A DNA stretch of 64,000 nucleotides from Euryarchaeota archaeon UBA103 (lineage in GTDB: Archaea > Thermoplasmatota > Poseidoniia > Poseidoniales > Thalassarchaeaceae). The stretch lies in contig DAYH01000030.1 in assembly GCA_002506825.1 (NCBI GenBank), positions 17,491 through 81,490 of the forward strand, given 5' to 3'. The notes under the pieces are model-generated. The model ran no database searches. It was not told the DNA's origin and was given only the letters and a program-made list of their open reading frames with translations. The position numbers were made by a program, and so were the translations under genes. Positions 52,289 through 60,475 of the stretch are shown piece by piece (the stretch's first letter is position 1; the number at the start of each line of letters is the position of its first letter).

Positions 52289-53734
52289 CTATGACTGGTC
52301 GCCATCGGTCATTGAACCAAGATAATCAGGTAGCTCTACGCCTGACATCTTTGCGACATCGTGTATGGGCGGCAAGCTTTGAACTAGGCTACTCACGAAG
52401 TTACTAGTGGCAGAGGAACCGTCGGAGTTGTTACCGCTATCCCAGACAGTGATCTTATCGATTTTCAAGTTCCTGATTGCCTCGGTTTGAGCGGCTACCA
52501 TGTTCTCGATTTTCTCGACCATGAGCAATGTAGCAGCGGCCTTTGGATCTCCAGCGGCACTAGACACCAGATTGCTGTAACCTTGTGCCTTTGCATCGAG
52601 GACCTTCTGAATTCCTTCAGCTTCAGCCTCGTACTTAGCCAGTATGGCATCGGCCTCTCCTCTGGCGACCCTCCTCTGCCTCTCAGCTTCTGCATCAGCG
52701 GCTATCTCTATCTGCTGCTTCTGTATACTAATCTGAACGATTTCGCTTGCCTTCAATCTCTCCTCTTCCTCGGAGTAGAATGCCTTCTGGATCTCTGCTT
52801 CGGCTACTGCCTTGGCTACATCGGCCCTCTGTTTGGCGGAAGCTTCGGCTTCTGCCAAATCTGCATTAGCCCTAGCTATCTCGGCTTGAGCTGTGTTCTC
52901 TCCTGAAATTGCCATAGCCTCCTGTTGCTCAACGAAAACACGCTGGTCCGCCTCTGCGGCCTTTCTTCCCTTCTCTGCGGCCGCCATATTCTCTGCGACT
53001 GTGATTTCCCTCTCCTTGCTTGCGATAGCGGCACCGATTGCACCGTCCCTCTCAGCATTGGCAACGTCAACTCTGGCATTCTCCACAGCTGTTGCCGCGG
53101 CCTTCTTACCGATACTCTCGATATAGTCCGACTCATCTGTAATATCGACAATGTTGACATTTAGCTGAGTTAATCCAAACTTTCTAAGCTCTTGGTCAAC
53201 ATTCTGAGTGATGAGGGATAGGAATGCATCACGATCTTGGTTGATTTGCTCGATTGTCAAGGAGGCGACAGTGAGACGCAACTGGCCCAGGATGATTTCT
53301 TCAGCTAGCTTCTCTATCTCTGGAATCTTGAATCCCAAGAGTCTCTCGGCCGCATTGGCCATGATGCTTGGCTCCTTACTGACGCCGACTGTGAACGTAC
53401 TTGGAACGTTAATTCTGATATTCTGCAGAGAAAGCGCGCCTTTCAAGTCGATGTTGATTGGCATTGGCTTGAGAGAGATGTATGCATAGTCCTGGATTAA
53501 TGGCCATACTAGTGCCGCACCACCATGGACTACCCTGGATGGCTTTGCCTTTCCATCGACCCCCTTAGCGGTTCTTCCATAAATCACCATTACCTGATCT
53601 GGTGGGCATCTCTTGTATCTCTGGGCGAAGAATATTACTGCTGCTACCAAAACCAAAATGATTGCAAAAATCATTATTGTCCCTATAGTTCCACCGTCTG
53701 CTCCACCATCTTGCCTCAGCGTTGCCATTAACAT
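52289..53734 (-). CDS. Flotillin-like SPFH-domain protein
   Basis: 481 residues from the ATG at 53734 with GGAGTGA upstream. An N-terminal membrane helix (about 16-37) is followed by an SPFH/band 7 domain (about 40-230) and a long alanine/glutamate-rich coiled coil with AEAEAxxxR repeats (about 230-400). This is the YqiK/flotillin-1 build: it assembles at membrane microdomains. The gene lies next to an NfeD-like partner, as in bacterial yqiJ-yqiK pairs. The coiled-coil stretch is repetitive at protein level only. Confidence 0.93.
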   Translation of the reverse strand: MLMATLRQDGGADGGTIGTIMIFAIILVLVAAVIFFAQRYKRCPPDQVMVIYGRTAKGVDGKAKPSRVVHGGAALVWPLIQDYAYISLKPMPINIDLKGALSLQNIRINVPSTFTVGVSKEPSIMANAAERLLGFKIPEIEKLAEEIILGQLRLTVASLTIEQINQDRDAFLSLITQNVDQELRKFGLTQLNVNIVDITDESDYIESIGKKAAATAVENARVDVANAERDGAIGAAIASKEREITVAENMAAAEKGRKAAEADQRVFVEQQEAMAISGENTAQAEIARANADLAEAEASAKQRADVAKAVAEAEIQKAFYSEEEERLKASEIVQISIQKQQIEIAADAEAERQRRVARGEADAILAKYEAEAEGIQKVLDAKAQGYSNLVSSAAGDPKAAATLLMVEKIENMVAAQTEAIRNLKIDKITVWDSGNNSDGSSATSNFVSSLVQSLPPIHDVAKMSGVELPDYLGSMTDGDQS

Positions 53735-53818
53735 TCTGTTCACTCCAGTCGCTATGAAGCGGGCACAGGTCATGAAGTCTTTCCCGAAAATTGGAGATTA
53801 TAGGGTCATGATGAGAAA

Positions 53819-54418
53819 TCAGATTCTCTTTACTATCAGAACTTCACCCATCGTATCGACCACTTCAATTAGCCTTCCAGTTCCAATTTCTTGCTTGTCC
53901 TCGGATCTTGCATTGTAGGTACTGAGGGATCCATTGGTCTCAATCTGGACCTGCCCGACGCCTTCGTGGGGAATCACGAGATATATCTGGCCCTTGCAAC
54001 CAACAGTATCTACAATGTCCACGTTGCCAGAAGATTGCATGGCCATGAATACCTCAAATAATTTTGCAGTTCCATACATTGATGCTGTTCCAGCTATTCC
54101 ACCTGCCGCGACTGCGACCGGATCGGTACCATCTGATTTCAACACCCAGAGTCCGGCCAGACCGAAGAACATGAGGAACGCCATGACGCCTTGGAACGTT
54201 AGGGCCTTGAATGACGCGTCTGAGCTCATGACATCTATTTCCAATCCGAAGAGTCCTTCGAAAACACCCTCGGCGACACCCCCTACAAGCATAAGTACGA
54301 ACCAGAGAAGGAAGAGGATACCTCCTAGAAGAGCAGAAATCCCAAAAATCCACTCTAATCCTGTTGCATCTCCTAGCCCTACGAGGTCGAAGAGGTTGAA
54401 ATCATTGATATCCACCAT
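53819..54418 (-). CDS. NfeD-like membrane protein, flotillin partner
   Basis: 199 residues from the ATG at 54418. Three membrane helices (about 18-42, 67-87, 90-115) are followed by a C-terminal OB-like beta domain (about 130-199: VDIVDTVGCKGQIYLVIPHEG, VQIETNGSLSTYNARSED, GTGRLIEVVDTMGEVLIVKR). This is the plan of YqiJ/YuaF proteins, which bind flotillins. It is directly upstream of the flotillin gene, 84 bases away, on the same strand. Confidence 0.82.
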   Translation of the reverse strand: MVDINDFNLFDLVGLGDATGLEWIFGISALLGGILFLLWFVLMLVGGVAEGVFEGLFGLEIDVMSSDASFKALTFQGVMAFLMFFGLAGLWVLKSDGTDPVAVAAGGIAGTASMYGTAKLFEVFMAMQSSGNVDIVDTVGCKGQIYLVIPHEGVGQVQIETNGSLSTYNARSEDKQEIGTGRLIEVVDTMGEVLIVKRI

Positions 54419-54471
54419 AGCCCCTCCTAGGGGATAGGGCATTTGACACATTCGGCGTATTTCGTTTCTAA

Positions 54472-54609
54472 CTAGTAGTTGGGAACTCCCTCACAACACG
54501 CCTCAACTACCCTGTAGCACCTGGGGCATTCCATATGTTGCCTCCTGGGAACTGCATCACCTCTGAAACCACATATGCAACTCATGGATTTACAGTGGTC
54601 GGAGTCCAT
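54472..54609 (-). CDS. Cysteine-rich micro-protein, 45 aa
   Basis: An open frame of 45 residues begins MDSDHCKSMSCICGFRGD, continues MECPRCYRVVEACCEG and ends VPNY. It has eight cysteines with the knuckles CxC and CxxC 21 residues apart, fitting a zinc ribbon, plus extra cysteines. It lies between the NfeD gene and a small membrane protein on the same strand. Spacing, start and stop support a gene; function unknown. Confidence 0.6.
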   Translation of the reverse strand: MDSDHCKSMSCICGFRGDAVPRRQHMECPRCYRVVEACCEGVPNY

Positions 54610-54656
54610 GATGAATGAAAGTTGTAACTAGGATTTATTCTTCTCGGTGTTTTTTC

Positions 54657-54926
54657 CTACTTTTTGTTATTTCTGATGGCCAGATATCTCTCTGCGGCTA
54701 AAATCGGGCCCAGTGATGAGCCTGTTACAACTGATGTGATAACGAGATTCCAACTACTGCCAATATACTGATCGAGAGTAGTGTAAACGAATAGTGAAAT
54801 TAGGATCATTATGACGGGAATGGCGAATCTCCTTAGAAAAATCTGGTATCCGCCCATTTGGTCATAGGCTGGATTATCGATTATACGATCTATCATGTCA
54901 TCAAAGCCAGGCTTCTTGGCCGACAT
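54657..54926 (-). CDS. Small membrane protein, two helices
   Basis: 89 residues from the ATG at 54926, just past the stop codon of the upstream gene; the frame extends to 54992 but would overlap that gene. MSAKKPGFDDMIDRI is followed by a basic stretch and two membrane helices (about 34-52, 62-77), ending RYLAIRNNKK. No family recognised. It is paired with the three-helix protein gene upstream. Confidence 0.6.
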   Translation of the reverse strand: MSAKKPGFDDMIDRIIDNPAYDQMGGYQIFLRRFAIPVIMILISLFVYTTLDQYIGSSWNLVITSVVTGSSLGPILAAERYLAIRNNKK

Positions 54927-54931
54927 AATTC

Positions 54932-55279
54932 TCAGCCTATTAGCCACGCTAGTGCGCCTAGGAATGTCATCAACACTGGAATCGCGTACCATATTGCCCT
55001 GACTGCCTTTGGAGTCTTGTCTGCCATATCGAGAATTCTACCAGTTTCGTCTCTGATGAATTCTGTCTTCTCCATCTTTGAATAGACTTCAGAGAACTCC
55101 TTTTCATGACGTGCTAAGAAGATTAGGAAGTATATTCCGAGCATTAGCGAGCTACCTCCCGAAACATTGAGGAGGATACTGAGCAATTCCAGTAAGGCGC
55201 CTGATGAACCCAATTGAGAACCCAACAATAACTGACCTATTCCTAGCATAAACCAGAGTAACGAGTCCACTCGTGCCAT
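54932..55279 (-). CDS. Small membrane protein, three helices
   Basis: 115 residues. Helices at about 5-22 (LLWFMLGIGQLLLGSQL), 30-52 and 92-114, with a charged loop (RHEKEFSEVYSKMEKTEFIRDETGRILD) between the second and third. No family recognised. Its stop codon is five bases before the start of the two-helix protein, so the two are probably made together; they may form one complex. Confidence 0.62.
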   Translation of the reverse strand: MARVDSLLWFMLGIGQLLLGSQLGSSGALLELLSILLNVSGGSSLMLGIYFLIFLARHEKEFSEVYSKMEKTEFIRDETGRILDMADKTPKAVRAIWYAIPVLMTFLGALAWLIG

Positions 55280-55329
55280 GACCCGGGGAGGGGGAAGTGA
55301 TTCATCAAGCTGTTCCCGGCAGTACCTTG

Positions 55330-55746
55330 CTAAGCGACCTTGGGGCGATTATTCCAAATTGCCCATGTTCCCTTGGCTGTGGCCATTAGCGTGTCAGAGG
55401 AGTCCCTTAGCTCCCCTTCCATGTGAGCTAGGTTCTTCCCCCTTCTTACTACCCAACCACTAGCAGTGAGTAGCATCCCCTCGTGAGCCGGCCTGATGTA
55501 TGAGATTATGATTTCAGCAGTGGCACACCACTCATCGGGGTATATCTGTGAAAGTAGAGCGCCCCCAAGAGCGGTATCTAGAATCGATGCGTGTAGCCCC
55601 CCATGAGCAACCCCCCCTGCATTCAGATGTTCCTTCGAGACCGTTACCTCGACTACACACTTACCATTTCCCAGGGATACTGGCTTGAGTCCTATCATCT
55701 TTCCAAAGCCGGGAAATGTCGGTGGTAATTCTTGCCCCTCTTCCAT
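55330..55746 (-). CDS. PaaI-like hotdog thioesterase
   Basis: 138 residues. The hotdog helix segment NAGGVAHGGLHASILDTALGGALLS contains the HGG and Asp/Glu region of PaaI/YigI thioesterases, followed by ATAEIIISYIRPAHEG and HMEGELRDSSDTLMATAKGTWAIW. The family hydrolyses aryl- or acyl-CoA esters. It is downstream of an ABC exporter on the same strand (46 bases) and not far from a thiolase, consistent with acyl-CoA metabolism. Confidence 0.9.
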   Translation of the reverse strand: MEEGQELPPTFPGFGKMIGLKPVSLGNGKCVVEVTVSKEHLNAGGVAHGGLHASILDTALGGALLSQIYPDEWCATAEIIISYIRPAHEGMLLTASGWVVRRGKNLAHMEGELRDSSDTLMATAKGTWAIWNNRPKVA

Positions 55747-55792
55747 GGTGTTGCGAGTGAGTTTCTTCTAATGACTCCTGAGGTTGATTTTA

Positions 55793-57553
55793 TCATTCAC
55801 CTGTCTGGACAGCCCAAAGCCGGGAGTAAATTCCATCTTCCTCTAACAGAGATTCATGTGTTCCCGTTTCCGAGATTTCTCCCTTGTGTAATACTGCAAT
55901 GATATCTGCATTTCTAACCGTAGAAAGCCTATGTGCTATGATTAGTGTTGTTCTGCCTTTTGATATTTGGGAGATCGACCTCTTCAATGCGGCCTCTGTC
56001 TCATTGTCCACGTTGCTCGTGGCCTCGTCTAGAACTAGTACAGGGGCATCTTTCAGTACGGCCCTAGCTATCGCAATTCTCTGCCTCTGGCCTCCTGAAA
56101 GTCGGTGTCCTCCCTCTCCAATATCAGTATGCCACCCATTAGGAAGTAATGCAATGAACTCAGAGGCCTCGGCGATACGGGCCGCCTCTTCTACAGACTC
56201 GATAGGCGCATCGGGATTTCCATATCTGATGTTTTCAAGTACTGATCCTGGAAATAGTGTAGTATTCTGACTAACTAGAGAAATGGATGCCCTGAGGGAG
56301 TTCAAGGTCAAATCGGAGACTTGGTGGCCATCCAGAGAGACTGTTCCTGAATGGGGATCGTGGAACCTCAGTAATAGCCTGATGAGTGTGGTCTTTCCCG
56401 AGCCAGTTGAGCCCACTAGTCCAACGGTCTGGCCTGCTGGAACCACTAAATCGAGTCCTTGGAGAACTTTCTCCCTGCCAGGATATGAAAATTCAACATC
56501 TCGAAAATGTAGCTCTCCACTGACTTCGTTCAATTTTACGTCCCCCTCAATAATTCCGACTTCTGTGTCTAACAGGTCAAGAACACGAGTGGTTGATGCC
56601 ATAGCTCTCTGGTAAAGATCGAAGGTCTCTCCCAGCCTAGTTAGCGGCCATAGAAGCCTTTGTGTAATGAATACAATAACTGAATATGCCCCTAGGCTAA
56701 TTCTCCCATCCAACGCCATCCACCCACCCACTAGCATATTTGCAGAGAATGCAAAGAGAATTGCCATCCTGATGATGGGTACGAAGGATGCAGATAGTCT
56801 GATTGCCTCCTTATTTGCTTCTCTGTATGCCTCAGATGCTTCACTGACCCTAGAAGCCTCTCTCTCCTCTGCAGTGAATGACTTAATCGTAGTTATACCC
56901 TGTAGGTTATTGTTCAGAAGGGAGTTCAAATCCGCTACTTGTGATCTTACTCTTGAGTATCTAACCCCTATTCTCCTCTGGTACATGAACGACCCTGTCA
57001 CGATAACTGGTATTGGGACAATTGCCCATAGTGCGACTTCCGGTGCAACGGAGAACATGATTCCTCCTACAACTATGATCGTGGTTGCGACTTGAAGAAG
57101 ATCTGTAGCTCCTTGATCTAGGAACCTCTCAAGTTGATTGACATCATCATTCATAATTGCCATCAGTCCACCGGTTGATTGTTGTGAGAACCACTGCATC
57201 TCGAGCTCTTGTATGTGTGAATATGCGGACATACGCAGTTCATGCTGAGCTGTCTGAGCGAGATTTCTCCAAAGGACCGCATAGAAGTATTGGAAAAGTG
57301 ACTCTAGGACCCATATGACGACTGTTATGCCCGTTAGGATATACAGCTGAAGGTGAACATCCTCGTATCCCATGTTGGCAAGAAATGAGTTCTCCCTTGC
57401 TGAAACTACATCGATTGCCATTCCAATAAGAACCGGGGGTGCCAGATCCCAGACTTTGTTTAGTATAGAGCAGATTGAAGCTAGAATGACTACTGACCGG
57501 TGTTCCTCAAGCTGAGAAAGAAGTCTGGAAAGCGGGTGTCTGACTTCTGACAT
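55793..57553 (-). CDS. ABC exporter, fused membrane and ATPase domains (MsbA-like)
   Basis: 586 residues. The first 330 form six membrane helices (ABC transporter type 1 domain); the rest is the ATPase with Walker A GSTGSGKTT, the Q loop SLVSQNTTLFPGS, signature LSGGQRQRIAIARA, Walker B VLVLDEATSNVD and the H loop AHRLSTV. Such half-transporters work as dimers to export lipids, peptides or drugs. It is preceded on the same strand by a lipoprotein gene (39 bases). Substrate cannot be predicted. Confidence 0.93.
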   Translation of the reverse strand: MSEVRHPLSRLLSQLEEHRSVVILASICSILNKVWDLAPPVLIGMAIDVVSARENSFLANMGYEDVHLQLYILTGITVVIWVLESLFQYFYAVLWRNLAQTAQHELRMSAYSHIQELEMQWFSQQSTGGLMAIMNDDVNQLERFLDQGATDLLQVATTIIVVGGIMFSVAPEVALWAIVPIPVIVTGSFMYQRRIGVRYSRVRSQVADLNSLLNNNLQGITTIKSFTAEEREASRVSEASEAYREANKEAIRLSASFVPIIRMAILFAFSANMLVGGWMALDGRISLGAYSVIVFITQRLLWPLTRLGETFDLYQRAMASTTRVLDLLDTEVGIIEGDVKLNEVSGELHFRDVEFSYPGREKVLQGLDLVVPAGQTVGLVGSTGSGKTTLIRLLLRFHDPHSGTVSLDGHQVSDLTLNSLRASISLVSQNTTLFPGSVLENIRYGNPDAPIESVEEAARIAEASEFIALLPNGWHTDIGEGGHRLSGGQRQRIAIARAVLKDAPVLVLDEATSNVDNETEAALKRSISQISKGRTTLIIAHRLSTVRNADIIAVLHKGEISETGTHESLLEEDGIYSRLWAVQTGE

Positions 57554-57592
57554 AACACCGCCGATACTACTTGGAGTATGAAGATGCCGCGG

Positions 57593-58660
57593 TTACAAAG
57601 TCGCTAGAGGCCCGCCCGTCCAAGAGTCGGCCCAAATGTCGAAAGCGGCGATTGAGGGCTCTCCTGTAGAGTTGGTCCTTACTGCATATAGGTCTCCTGC
57701 TGAAACGAAATCATCCGAGTCCCTGTCCTCCCACTCAAATTCCCACCATGTTCCATCTGAGGCGGTTACGTTTGAGTATCTTGAGTCCATTCTCAAAGAC
57801 GCCATTGAAATTGCGTTTGTGTCATTGGTGGATAGCCCCCTGATCTCAATCTCTTGGGGGATCGCCTCGGATACCAGATTCTCTGGAACCGCCCCTGCCC
57901 AAACTGATATTCCTCCGAACTCCGTTGGCCCATTGTACGGGTCAAACCCGAGAGGGGCCCTGGTCATACCTTCGTTAATCTGCAAATCGACTTCATCCCC
58001 GGTCCTGACCTTTAGCACGAATTGCTCTTCCTCTCCCGAGTAAGTCTCAATTGCCATTATTCTCGGAGGGTTGTCCCTTAGCTCAATAATTATCGAATGT
58101 GTAGAATTTGATGTGGTCGCAACCTGCTGCCCCGAGTCCTGATCCCCAGTGATTCTCCAATCTAGATTGGATATCGTCGTAGTGTCAAAGCCGAATGGAG
58201 GAACATCGTCCGTGTGCCCCTGGGAAGAAAGAATAGCGAACTCAACGAAGGGATCTACATATTCTGGCTTCGCATCCCTTCCCTCAAACCACACACTGCC
58301 CACTCTGATATTAGTCACATAGCCTCCATCGATTACCTCATTGTTGTAACTGTAAGTCCCAATAGTTACTCTGGTGGATATTGATCTCAATTGCTTGTTA
58401 TCATCTTTGGATACCCCCCAGTGAATCTCTCCAAATTGCCCTTGAACCGTTGAAGAGGACGTTGTCTCAATACTGAGCCTTTCATAGTAGTTCGCATAAT
58501 CAAGCACATTGAAGGAATCCTTATCCGATAAAATCTCGTTTAGGAGATCCGAGGTCAGGGGGAAGCACCCATCTTCTGGGCATACTTCCTCTTGGGCCCC
58601 GAAGCAACCGGTTACACTGGACAGTGCTATGAGAACCACTACCACAGCCACACGGACCAT
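57593..58660 (-). CDS. Putative lipoprotein, unknown
   Basis: 355 residues from the ATG at 58660, chosen because it places a lipoprotein signal right at the N-terminus: VRVAVVVVLIALSSVTGC with a lipobox VTGC ahead of the modified Cys. The frame extends to 58726 but would overlap the divergent gene. The mature part is soluble, acidic and beta-rich (SIETTSSSTVQGQFGEIHWGV, EEEQFVLKVRTGDEV). No family recognised. It is upstream of the ABC exporter on the same strand and may be cotranscribed with it. A TATA-like CGTATTTGCATACC lies about 35 bases before the start. Confidence 0.7.
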   Translation of the reverse strand: MVRVAVVVVLIALSSVTGCFGAQEEVCPEDGCFPLTSDLLNEILSDKDSFNVLDYANYYERLSIETTSSSTVQGQFGEIHWGVSKDDNKQLRSISTRVTIGTYSYNNEVIDGGYVTNIRVGSVWFEGRDAKPEYVDPFVEFAILSSQGHTDDVPPFGFDTTTISNLDWRITGDQDSGQQVATTSNSTHSIIIELRDNPPRIMAIETYSGEEEQFVLKVRTGDEVDLQINEGMTRAPLGFDPYNGPTEFGGISVWAGAVPENLVSEAIPQEIEIRGLSTNDTNAISMASLRMDSRYSNVTASDGTWWEFEWEDRDSDDFVSAGDLYAVRTNSTGEPSIAAFDIWADSWTGGPLATL

Positions 58661-58733
58661 GATGCCGGGTGGCGGATTACATAGATGAGGGTATGCAAAT
58701 ACGGTCATTAGTTCGAAATGAGCCATGCGAGCC

Positions 58734-58744
58734 CCCTATATGGG
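58734..58744 (+). promoter_or_regulatory. TATA element for the NAD kinase gene
   Basis: CCCTATATGGG, nearly palindromic, is centred about 42 bases before the ATG at 58781. Transcription would begin near 58765, leaving a short leader that holds GGGGGG as ribosome site. Confidence 0.4.
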
Positions 58745-58780
58745 ACAATACCTTGGGAGGTACTGTCGAGGGGGGATTCC

Positions 58781-59671
58781 ATGCATACGAACATACTTGT
58801 CGTTTACAAGAAGAACTTCGAAGAGGTGCATGATATGGCACTGGCGACCATCAAAGGCGTATTGGATGAGCTTGTTTCCGAGGGAAGGGTCCGTGTCGAT
58901 TACACGGCCAGGGAGACTGTGAGAAGGGCAGATTTTGTTGGTCCTGACCTAGTTATCGTGTTGGGAGGGGACGGGACCCTTACTTCGATAGCCCATTCCA
59001 TAGATGACTCCACTCCGATAATGGGCGTCAATAGTCACCCCAGGATTAACGATTCGGATGGCTCGTATGGTTTCTACATGGGAAGTGATCCTGAGAATTT
59101 CAAGAATGACATCCAAACTGTGATGCAAGGAGGAGGGATCATCAATGTACTCCCGAGGCTTCAAGCAGAGATAGTGACCACTAGTGGAAATAAAATCAGA
59201 ACTGATCCGGCACTGAATGACCTACTGGTGGCGAATACACACCAATATCAGCCTTCCAAGTATACTATTCACAGAACTGAAGACGGGAACAACGGTGAAA
59301 TAGATGCTTCGCAGCAGTCTTCGGGATGCCTGTTCTCAACATTCCTGGGCCAGGGTGCATGGTTCAGACACGTAGCAAACATAGAAGGGACAACCTTTTC
59401 TTTGGATGAGATTGATGACCACTACCTATTCGTTTCCAGGGACCTTCCCAGAGGGGATAGAAGGGAGGATGGTTCTTACTGGTCGTGGACCAATAAGCCT
59501 ACTCTGATGACTAGTGACATGCACAGGGGATACGTAGTCGCGGACGGGTGGGATGAGTTTCACTTCACCAGAGGCTCAACCGTTAGTATCGATTTAGATG
59601 GCCCTACTCTGAAGCTTCTGACGTTCAGAAGTACAATCTATGACAGGGTTACTCGGTGGATTAAGCGGTAG
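58781..59671 (+). CDS. NAD kinase family protein
   Basis: 296 residues from the ATG at 58781, which follows GAGGGGGG; an upstream frame to 58718 overlaps the divergent lipoprotein region. VIVLGGDGTLTSIAHSI is the GGDG motif of NAD kinase, preceded by FVGPDLVI; later VNSHPRINDSDGSYGFY replaces the usual NxGxLGF element, and the C-terminal SGCLFSTFLGQGAWFRHV is a divergent form of the family's substrate block. It would convert NAD to NADP. The divergence of the second motif means a related activity is possible. Confidence 0.8.
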   Translation: MHTNILVVYKKNFEEVHDMALATIKGVLDELVSEGRVRVDYTARETVRRADFVGPDLVIVLGGDGTLTSIAHSIDDSTPIMGVNSHPRINDSDGSYGFYMGSDPENFKNDIQTVMQGGGIINVLPRLQAEIVTTSGNKIRTDPALNDLLVANTHQYQPSKYTIHRTEDGNNGEIDASQQSSGCLFSTFLGQGAWFRHVANIEGTTFSLDEIDDHYLFVSRDLPRGDRREDGSYWSWTNKPTLMTSDMHRGYVVADGWDEFHFTRGSTVSIDLDGPTLKLLTFRSTIYDRVTRWIKR

Positions 59672-59688
59672 TTTTACTTGGTTTTATA

Positions 59689-59708
59689 CGGAGTTATTTT
59701 TTTCTCCG
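59689..59708. terminator. Bidirectional terminator-like hairpin with T-rich loop
   Basis: CGGAG (59689-59693) and CTCCG (59704-59708) flank TTATTTTTTT, between the convergent NAD kinase and ABC ATPase genes. The T-run also fits an archaeal oligo-T termination signal on the plus strand. Confidence 0.5.
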
Positions 59709-59716
59709 CGTTGTAA

Positions 59717-60475
59717 TTAGAGGATCTGCTGAAGGAACTTCTTGGTTCGGTCATGCTTGGGATTAGTGAAGAACACCTCAGGAGTTTCTTCCTCAACTAA
59801 CTCCCCCTCGTCAAACAGGATACATCGATCGGCGACCTCCTTAGCGAAGCCCATTTCATGTGTAACAACGATCATTGTTATGTCTCTCTTTGCTAAATCA
59901 ATCATGACCTCAAGGACTTCCTTGATCATCTCTGGGTCTAGTGCAGATGTAGGCTCATCGAAGAGCATTATCTTGGGGTCCATTGCCAATGCACGAGCGA
60001 TTGCAACTCTCTGCTGCTGACCTCCGGAAAGTCCACTAGGGTACTTGTGAGCCTGCTCGGGTATCCCTACCCTTTCGAGTAGCTCCATCGCCCTATCCTC
60101 CGCGCTACTCTTATCGATGCCCTTAACCTTCATTGGAGCGAGAGTGATGTTCTCCATGATGGTCAGATGGGGGAATAGCTCGAATTGCTGGAAAACGAAA
60201 CCGACCTCTGATCTGATGCGCTTAAGATCTGCCACGCTAGTTTCTTCGTCGAGGGCGATTCCTGCCACTTTAATTGTCCCACCTGCATGGGGCTGTAGCC
60301 TATTCAGGGTTCTGATGAACGTTGACTTACCAGATCCTGAAGGCCCTAGAATAACGATTATCTCACCTTTTCTGACCTTGACATCTATTCCCTTCAAGGC
60401 CCAGAAGTCGCCGAAGTTAACACGGACACCCTTCGTCTCAATGATGACTTCATCGTCTTTTTTAGGGTCACTCAT
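59717..60475 (-). CDS. aapP: Polar amino-acid ABC transporter, ATPase subunit
   Basis: 252 residues. Walker A GPSGSGKST, Q loop VFQQFELFPHLT, signature LSGGQQQRVAIARA, Walker B MLFDEPTSALD and H loop VVTHEMGFA are all present; the sequence (FQQFELFPHLTIMENI, THEMGFAKEVADRCI) is typical of GlnQ/AapP/HisP. It drives uptake of amino acids from outside. Its ATG overlaps the permease stop codon by four bases. Confidence 0.94.
   Translation of the reverse strand: MSDPKKDDEVIIETKGVRVNFGDFWALKGIDVKVRKGEIIVILGPSGSGKSTFIRTLNRLQPHAGGTIKVAGIALDEETSVADLKRIRSEVGFVFQQFELFPHLTIMENITLAPMKVKGIDKSSAEDRAMELLERVGIPEQAHKYPSGLSGGQQQRVAIARALAMDPKIMLFDEPTSALDPEMIKEVLEVMIDLAKRDITMIVVTHEMGFAKEVADRCILFDEGELVEEETPEVFFTNPKHDRTKKFLQQIL

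Noticed and set aside
52600..53200. Possible repeat tract in the flotillin gene
   Set aside because: Alanine/glutamate-rich coiled-coil coding sequence, not a DNA repeat element.
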